Translations under genes and position numbers: made by a program
NCBI RefSeq assembly: GCF_000400935.1
Contig: NC_021280.1
Location: 124,001-188,000, forward strand
From: Spiroplasma chrysopicola DF-1
Lineage (GTDB): Bacteria; Bacillota_I; Bacilli_A; Mycoplasmatales; Mycoplasmataceae
DNA length: 64,000 nucleotides
Direction: 5' to 3'
Shown here: positions 55,474 to 64,000 of the stretch, in pieces
Position numbering within the stretch: position 1 is the first letter of the stretch
Layout: each line of letters starts with the position of its first letter
Notes under the pieces: generated by a model
What the model was told of the DNA's origin: nothing
What the model saw: only the letters and a program-made list of their open reading frames with translations
Database searches by the model: none

Positions 55474-55926
55474 ATGAGAATAGGTCATAGTTATGATCTT
55501 CATAACTTACTGCCAGGAACAGGTTTTTATTTGGGAGGGATTTTTATTCCTACCAATTTTACTGTTGAAGCAATTTCGGATGGGGATGTTTTACTACATA
55601 CAATTGGAGAAGCGATTATTGGAGCCTTGGGATATGGTGATTTAGGGCAATGATTTAAACCAACAACCGAAAAATTTTCATCAACTAAAATTATTACTCA
55701 TGCGTTAACGTTATTAAAAAAAGAGGGTTATCAAATTGTCAACATTGATACAACAGTGATTATTGATGAGCCAAAATTAAGTCCTTTTCGCGATAAGATA
55801 AAAGCAACATTAGGGGAATTATTAGAACTTTCGGCAAAGCAAATTAATTTGAAATTTACAACAACCGAAAAAAACTTTCCAACAATAATTCAAGCCCAAA
55901 CAGTGATTTTATTACAGAAATTATAA
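55474..55926 (+). CDS. ispF: 2-C-methyl-D-erythritol 2,4-cyclodiphosphate synthase
   Basis: 150 residues, the usual size. RIGHSYDLHNL carries the DxH metal site (normally GFDVHRL), and AISDGDVLLHTIGEAIIGAL the third metal His with the SDGDVLLH motif. FTTTEKNF at the end is the KxTTxE-type loop. It is a step of the MEP route to isoprenoids; the other MEP genes are not in the window. GGAGG is shared with the end of ychF. Confidence 0.93.
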
Positions 55927-55969
55927 AATTTAGTTATAATAAAAGAGAAAAGATAAATGTTAACAGTAA

Positions 55970-57434
<1,465 letters not shown>

Positions 57435-57442
<8 letters not shown>

Positions 57443-58658
57443 ACCACCGCTAATAATTCGTGATAGTGTTCATGGGGATATGACAATTAAAGAACAAGTA
57501 GCAATTGATTTAATTAATAGTAAAGAATTTCAGCGTTTGCGTCGGATTAATCAATTGGCGGGCGGGCAATTTGTGTTTCCTAGTGCTTCGCATACCCGTT
57601 TTTCACATTGTTTAGGAGTCTATTATTTAATTTCCAAATTTTTACAGACCAAACCATTTTCTGAAAAATATGATGAACGCCAACAATTACTAGTTAAATT
57701 GGCGGGGTTAATGCATGACATTGGTCATGGCCCTTTTTCCCATACTTTTGAGCAAATCGGGATAGTTACAAAAACAAAGATTTCCCATGAAAATTATTCA
57801 TCATTAATTATTAGTTCGTCAACTACAGAAGTTAATCAAATTTTACAAAAGTATTTAAATCCTTCTGAAATTAAAGAATTATGTGAAATGATTGAAGGAA
57901 ATCATCAAGACCCAATTTTATCATCATTAGTATCATCACAAATTGATGCTGATCGAATGGATTACTTATTACGTGATGCGATGACAAGTGGGGTTGCTTA
58001 TGGCCATTTAGATTGGCAATGAATTATTCGTAATGTGACAATTATGGAAAATAAGCTAGTTTTTCCAGAAAAAGTTTTGTATGCGATTGAATCATATTTA
58101 ATTGGTCGCTATCATATGTATCAACAAATTTATTTACATCCAATTAGTTTAGGATTTGATTTAACTTTTCGACAATTATTTCAACGTTTATATGATTTAC
58201 AACAAACAAATTATTGTTTTAAAAATCAAGAGATAATTGCGCTTTTAAAACCTTTATTAGCGGGCGAAATGCTAGATGTTGAGACTTATTGAGACTTAGA
58301 TGATTATAGTTTATTTACAGCTTTGAAAAAATTAGTAACAGAAGATGATGAAATTTTAAAAGATTTAGCTACAATGCTAACAACAAGGAATTTTTTCCGC
58401 TTAGTTGATGAGGAAAAAATAAATCAAGAAGAAATTGCAAAAAAATTGAAAAAAAAATACAAAACCTATTATAATTACTTTATGGTTTCCTATGATTTAA
58501 AATCAGTGAAATTATATAATAGCACAGTAAAGCCGATTTATATTGCGACAAAAAATGGGATAAAGATGTTAGATGAAGTATCAGAGATTATTGATTCAAC
58601 TAAATCAATGGTTAATGATAAAAAATATTTTTTTACAATTGGAGCAGTATTAAAATAG
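57435..58658 (+). CDS. HD-domain phosphohydrolase
   Basis: 407 residues. RDSVHGDMTIKEQVAIDLIN at the start, FSHCLGVYYLISKFL, then the metal motif GLMHDIGHGPFSHTFE and IDADRMDYLLRDAMTSGVAY. These are features of the dGTPase-like HD family found in Firmicutes (for example YwfO). The substrate may be dGTP or another nucleotide; not shown. It overlaps gltX, which suggests coupling. Two TGA(Trp) codons. Confidence 0.9.
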
Positions 58659-58689
58659 AAAGATTATTAATAATAAAGGGGAAAAATTA

Positions 58690-59223
58690 ATGAACGATAA
58701 TATAGAATTATTAGATTTAGTATATGATTATTTAAAAAATTCAGAACAAAGTGATACATTTGAAAATATTTGAAATGTAATTGCTTCACAAAGCGATATT
58801 ACAGTCCACGGAAATAGTAAAGAAGACATTATTGCTGAACTATATACCGATTTAGTCTTAGATAATCGTTTTGTTTTAACAAGTGAAGGAATGTGAGCAT
58901 TACGTGAACTTATTAAATATGATGATATTAAAAAACAATATGATTATACTGATCAATTTGAAACAACCGAAGAATTTGAAGATATTGATTTAGATGAAGA
59001 ATTTGAAGATGAAGAAGATCTAATTGACAGCTTAGAGTTTGATGAGGATGTTGAAGATAACAATGATGATGAAACAGAAGATTTTGTTGAAATTGATGTT
59101 GATGATTTAGGGGAAACAGATTACTCAGTTGATGACGATGATGAGACTGTTGCAGCTAAATTAGGAATTACTGAAGAAATTGATTGAAAAGCTTTGGAAA
59201 AAGAAATGGAAGAAAATAATTAA
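58690..59223 (+). CDS. rpoE: RNA polymerase delta subunit
   Basis: 177 residues. A winged-helix N-terminal domain of about 95 residues (LLDLVYDYLKNSEQSDTFEN; ITVHGNSKEDIIAELYTDLV; DNRFVLTSEGMWALRE) precedes a very acidic tail rich in Asp/Glu. That is the layout of delta, which raises transcription specificity and RNAP recycling. It lies 58 bases before pyrG, as in Bacillus. Named rpoE in the Gram-positive sense, not sigma-E. Confidence 0.93.
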
Positions 59224-59281
59224 AATTTTAATAAAACTAATTTAAATTTTATTAATATTTTAAGAAGGTAGGATATAGATA

Positions 59282-60886
59282 ATGGCAAAATATATATTTG
59301 TAACTGGGGGAGTTGTTTCAGGGTTAGGAAAAGGAATAACTGCTTCGTCACTAGGAGTCTTGTTGAAAGCTAGTGGCCTAAAAGTGTTTATGCAAAAATT
59401 TGACCCATATTTAAATGTTGACCCGGGAACGATGAGCCCATATCAGCATGGTGAAGTTTATGTGACAGTTGATGGGGCTGAAACGGACTTAGATTTGGGA
59501 CATTATGAACGTTTTATTGATGAAAATTTAACTCGTGATTCAAATATTACATCGGGGTTAATTTATAAAAGCGTGATTGAAAAAGAACGTCATGGTTATT
59601 ATGAAGGACAAACTGTCCAAGTTGTTCCGCACATTACTAATGAAATTAAGAATAAAGTTTATTCAGCGGCAGAAAAATCAGGAGCTGATGTGATTATTAC
59701 TGAAATTGGGGGCACAGTTGGTGATATTGAATCCCTACCATTTATTGAGGCGATTCGCCAAGTAAAAATGGAACAAGGTGGTAAAAATGTTATTTTTATG
59801 CACGTTTCATTGGTACCATATATTGCTGCTTCACAAGAGGCAAAAACAAAACCAACGCAGCATTCAGTGCGTGAATTATTGTCGTTAGGGATTCAACCTG
59901 ATATTGTTGTGGCACGAACTGAACATTACTTAGAAGACAGCGTAATTGATAAAATTGCTTTATTCTGTAATATTAGTAGTAAACATGTCTTGGTGGCAGC
60001 GGATGCCAAAACAATTTATGATGTACCATTAAAATTATATGAACAAAATGCCCAACATGTTGTCAGTGATTTGTTAAATTTAAATATTACAAAAACAGAT
60101 ATGACATCGTGAGAAAACTTTTTAAGTAAAATTGATTGTTCAGCAAAACAAATTACGATTAAATTAGTTGGAAAATACATTGAATTACCAGATGCTTATC
60201 TATCGGTTAGTGAATCATTACGGATTGCTGGTTTTGAAAATGGGGTAAGAATTAAAATTGACTGAATTAAAGCTGATGATGTTACCCCAGAAAATGTTGA
60301 AACCTTATTAAAAGATGCAATGGCAATTTTAGTTCCTGGTGGTTTTGGTGAACGTGGTTTTGAAGGCAAAATTCTTGCTGTTCAGTATGCCCGTGAACAT
60401 AAAATCCCCTTTTTAGGAATTTGTTTTGGAATGCAAGCGGCTGTTGTTGAATATGCTCGTAATGTTTGTGGAATTAGTGATGCTAATAGTTCAGAGTTAA
60501 AAGCAACAAATAATCCGTTAATTGATATTATTGAAGGAAAAGCAAAAGAAGATGCCCTTGGGGGAACATTACGATTAGGAAATTATAAAGCAACCTTGCA
60601 ACCAGGTACTTTAGCGGCCGAACTTTATCAACAAACTGAAGTTTTAGAACGCCATCGTCATCGCTATGAATTTAATAATAAATATCGTCAACAATTAGAA
60701 GCAGCGGGGATGATTTTTAGTGGAATTTATGAAAAAGAAAACTTGGTTGAAATTATTGAATTAAAAGACCATCCATTCTTTATCGCTTCACAGTATCATC
60801 CTGAATTTACTTCACGACCAAATAAACCAAATCCTTTATTTAATGGTTTCATTAAAGCGACGATTACAAAAAATCAAAATTCATAA
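59282..60886 (+). CDS. pyrG: CTP synthase
   Basis: 534 residues. Synthetase half: [20 protein letters not shown], then [20 protein letters not shown]. Glutaminase half: PGGFGERG, catalytic Cys in [17 protein letters not shown], and [12 protein letters not shown] with the His/Glu pair. It makes CTP from UTP. The delta-pyrG order is that of Firmicutes. The terminator overlaps its stop. Confidence 0.97.
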
Positions 60887-60903
60887 TTTATGAATTTTTT
60901 TTA
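60877..60903 (+). terminator. pyrG terminator
   Basis: AAAATTCA and TGAATTTT pair around TAATTTA, followed by T-run; includes the pyrG stop codon. Confidence 0.8.
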
Positions 60904-60987
60904 TTTATCGCTGATAAAAATATCTTTTTACATGGATTTGTAATATTATTAAAATAGTTGAAAAAAATAATTAGAGGAGGAAATCAA

Positions 60988-62289
60988 ATGAGTGGAGAAA
61001 AATATTCAACCTTAGCGGTTGTTGGAAGTCAGTGAGGAGATGAAGGAAAGGGAAAAATTACTGATTATTTTGCCCAAAAAGCTGACTTTGTAGTTCGCTG
61101 AGCTGGTGGAGATAATGCTGGTCATACAATAGTTATTGATGGGGTAAAATATAAGTTAAGTTTAGTTCCATCAGGAATTTTTAATCAAAATTCAATTAAT
61201 GTAATTGCGACAGGATGTGTAATTAATTTACGAAAATTAATTACTGAAATTAATTATTTAAAAGAACATGGCATTAATTGTCAAAATTTACGAATTAGTA
61301 ATCGTGCTCATTTAATTTTTCCATATCATATGAAAATTGATGAACTACAAGAAGAATATCGTCAAGATCAAAAAATTGGGACGACAAAAAAGGGGATTGG
61401 CCCATGTTATCAAGACAAAGCCGAACGAATTGGCATTCGTGTTGGAGATTTATTTGATCCGCAAAATTTTTATATGCAGTTAGAACGTAATTTAAAGTTT
61501 AAAAATGAAGTATTAACAAAAATCTTTGGTGCTGAAACATTTTCAGCCCAAGAAATTTATGATGAATATTTAGGGCTATTTGCTGAAATTAAAGAATTGG
61601 TTACAGATACATCATTTTTAGTTGATAATGCAATTAAAGCTGAAAAAAAAGTTTTATTTGAAGGAGCCCAAGGAGTGATGTTAGATTTAGATCATGGGAC
61701 ATATCCTTTTGTCACATCATCAAATCCTTCGGCTGCAGCAATCCCAACCGGAGTTGGGATTGCTCCCCGCTATATTAATAATGTAGTTGGGATAGTAAAA
61801 GCTTATAATACTCGTGTTGGAACAGGAGCTTTTCCTTCGGAAATTTTTGATCAAACCGCTGATTACATCCGTGAAGTTGGAAAAGAATATGGGACAGTTT
61901 CTGGACGTCCTCGAAGAATTGGATGATTTGATGCTGTCTTAATGAAACATTCGTTACGCACTAGTGGTTATACAAGTATGGCAATTATGTTATTAGATGT
62001 TTTAACAACGATTGAAGAGATTAAAATTTGTGTTGGTTATCAATACAATGGTCAAACAATTGATTATATTCCAAGTACGATTAAAGAATATGAAAAATGT
62101 GAACCAATTTGAATTACAATGCGTGGGTGAAAGGAAGATATTACTAATGTTACTTCATTTGCCCAATTGCCACTTAATGCTCAGCAATATTTAAATAAAT
62201 TAGCAGAAATTGTTGGTGTTCCAATTAGTTTATTTTCAGTTGGTCCCGATCGTAAACAAACAATTTTATTAGATAAGGAGATTTTTTAA
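60988..62289 (+). CDS. purA: Adenylosuccinate synthetase
   Basis: 433 residues. [20 protein letters not shown] (P-loop-like start, the W is TGA), [16 protein letters not shown], and [20 protein letters not shown] are typical. It starts the AMP branch from IMP. GAGGAGG precedes the ATG. The stop TAA overlaps the ATG of purB by one base (TAATG). Confidence 0.96.
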
Positions 62290-63581
62290 TGATTGAACGT
62301 TATCAAGTTCCAGAAATTAGCGCCATTTGAAATGATGATTATAAGTATGCGATTTGAGCAAAAATTGAATTTCTTGTTTGTGAAGGGTGAGCTGCGCTGG
62401 GGGTAATCCCAGCTAGTGATATTGCCAAAATGCAAAGTAACTTAAAAGTGGATTTACCACGGATGTTAGCCTTAGAAGAAGAAACAAAGCATGATGTTGT
62501 TGCTTTTACTCGCATGTTATCAGAATCATTAGGAGCAGAAAAACGCTGAATCCATTTTGGTTTAACTTCAACAGATATTGTTGATACAAGCCAAAACTAT
62601 TTAATGATGCAATCAAATTTAATTGTCTTAGAACAATTACAACAGTTAAGCAATATTTTAAAAATTAAAGCCAAACAATATCGCCAACAATTAATTATGG
62701 GCCGTACCCACGGGATGTTTGCCGAACCAACATCATTGGGATTAAAGTTTTTATTATGGTATGAGGAATTACAACGTTGTTTACAACATTTTAAACAAGG
62801 AGCTAGAAATGTTGAAGTTGTTAAAATTTCTGGTTCTGTTGGGAACTTTGCCCATATTGAACCTGCTGTCGAAGAATTTGTGGCAAAAAAATTAGGAATG
62901 CACAGTGATCCAATTACTACCCAAGTTACTTCTCGTGATCGTCATGTTAGTTTATTTACGGCTTTTGGTCAAATTGCTAGTTTATTAGAAAAAATGGCAA
63001 TTGAGTTTCGTCATTTTCAACGCACAGAAGTTGGGGAATTAGCAGAAGGGTTTGGTAAACATCAAAAAGGTTCATCTTCAATGCCCCATAAAAAAAATCC
63101 AATTAGTTCTGAAAATATTTGTGGTTTAGCTCGTTTAATTCGTAGTAATATGCAAGTTACTTTTGAAAATAATTTATTATGACATGAACGAGATATTTCT
63201 CATAGTAGTAATGAGCGAATTATTATTCCTGATACTTATCATTTAGTTGTTTATACAGTAAAACGGATGATAAATGTTATTACTAATATTGTTGTTAATG
63301 AATCACGAATTGCTAATAATATTGCTCAAGCCCGCGGAATTTATTTTAGTCAAGTTATTTTATCGGCAATTATTAAAGAAACAAATTATTCACGCGAAGA
63401 AATTTATGATTTTATTCAAAAATGTACTTTATTAGCGCAAGCAGAACAGCAAGACTTTAAAACAGTCTTAATTACAACTGGGGTTGAAAAATATTATCCG
63501 CTGGCAAAACTAGAAGAATTGTTTGATATTAAATACTTCTTACGAAATCTTGATAAAATTTATCAACGTGTATTAGGATAA
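62289..63581 (+). CDS. purB: Adenylosuccinate lyase
   Basis: 430 residues. VPEISAIWNDDYKYAIWAK at the start, HFGLTSTDIVDTSQ, MGRTHGMFAEPTSLGLKFL, and the fumarase-family signature GSSSMPHKKNPISSE. It releases AMP and fumarate from the purA product. It is tightly coupled to purA. The next gene is pth, 10 bases downstream. Confidence 0.96.
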
Positions 63582-63591
63582 GGATGAAAAG

Positions 63592-64000
63592 ATGAAATTA
63601 ATTGTAGGATTAGGAAACCCAGGAGGAGAATATCAACTAACGCGTCATAATGTCGGCTTTTTAGCGGTTGATAAATTAGTGGCAAAGTACCAAGCCCAAG
63701 GTCCAAAACAGGGATTTGATGGGATATATTGGGAAACTAAAATTAATGGTGAAAAAGTATTTTTTCTCCAACCCCAAACTTATATGAATTTAAGTGGTAA
63801 AAGTGTTGGGGCAATGCAGCATTTTTTCAAGATCTCAGCTAGTGATTTATTAATTATTTATGATGACAAAGATATTGAATTTGGCAAAATTAAATTACGA
63901 CCAACAGGATCAAGTGCTGGTCATAATGGGATTAAAGATTTAATTAATAAGTTGGGAACAGAACACTTTTGCCGTATTAAAATTGGGATTGGTAATAATA
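63592..64000 (+). CDS. pth: Peptidyl-tRNA hydrolase (partial, runs off the window)
   Basis: The first 136 residues are visible. LIVGLGNPGGEYQLTRHNVG with the catalytic His in RHNVGF, QPQTYMNLSGKSVG, IIYDDKDIEFGKI, and SSAGHNGIKDLI match the Pth family. It recycles tRNA from stalled peptidyl-tRNA. About 50 residues are missing at the right edge. Start ATG 63592 follows AAGGATG. Confidence 0.93.
   Translation, partial: MKLIVGLGNPGGEYQLTRHNVGFLAVDKLVAKYQAQGPKQGFDGIYWETKINGEKVFFLQPQTYMNLSGKSVGAMQHFFKISASDLLIIYDDKDIEFGKIKLRPTGSSAGHNGIKDLINKLGTEHFCRIKIGIGNN

Overview
This is a gene-dense, very AT-rich piece of a mollicute chromosome. Throughout the window TGA is read as tryptophan: dozens of conserved proteins are continuous only if in-frame TGA is Trp, while TAA and TAG are the real stops. 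Small genome style, this code, and a gene set including HPr kinase, ParA/ParB, IspF, a polyamine potCD fusion and comEC point to Spiroplasma (inference; no helicity genes such as mreB or fib lie in the window). No rRNA, tRNA or CRISPR was seen, and no gene-free stretch exceeds about 300 bases.

Layout. 1-5413: XRE-cupin regulator and the polyamine importer genes potA, potB and fused potCD. 5502-10880: a late-competence block (protein in the comEA position, comEC), holA, a large unknown membrane protein, and rpsT facing left. This is the Firmicutes comE-holA-rpsT order with one insertion. 10955-12143: an insertion sequence with TGTAA ends and 15-bp target duplications. 12221-20873: small DUF4258-like protein, rpiB, nfu (left), prs, uvrB, hprK-lgt-trxB, pgk. 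21022-28504: secA, whiA, amino-acid permease, rhodanese-like gene (left), a decayed IS3-family element (left), tpiA. 28665-36973: a secreted hydrophobic protein, ABC-F ATPase, GIY-YIG protein, two unknowns, uvrA, folC and a FolT-like transporter. 37174-41062: primosome genes (DnaB/DnaD-like, DnaI), gap, an unknown. 41181-50088: metG, mnmG, cysS, trmFO, rlmB, a SigH-like sigma factor, rpmG, secE, nusG. 50121-58658: mpg, HNH endonuclease, pncA (left), rsmG, parA-parB, ychF, ispF, gltX, HD hydrolase. 58690-64000: rpoE (delta), pyrG, purA-purB and the start of pth.

Functionally the window covers glycolysis (gap, pgk, tpiA), nucleotide synthesis (prs, pyrG, purA, purB), excision repair (uvrA, uvrB, mpg), tRNA charging and modification, protein export and lipoprotein maturation (secA, secE, lgt), and chromosome replication and partitioning. 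The points most worth a second look are: the sigma-H-like gene, kept in its Firmicutes position but with no AUG/GUG/UUG start; the comEC locus, whose reading frames also begin without an AUG; the long-target-duplication IS; a 13-bp perfect palindrome over the -10 box of the DUF4258-like gene; DnaA boxes ahead of the primosome operon; and a secreted protein with a bacteriocin-like glycine-rich hydrophobic tail.
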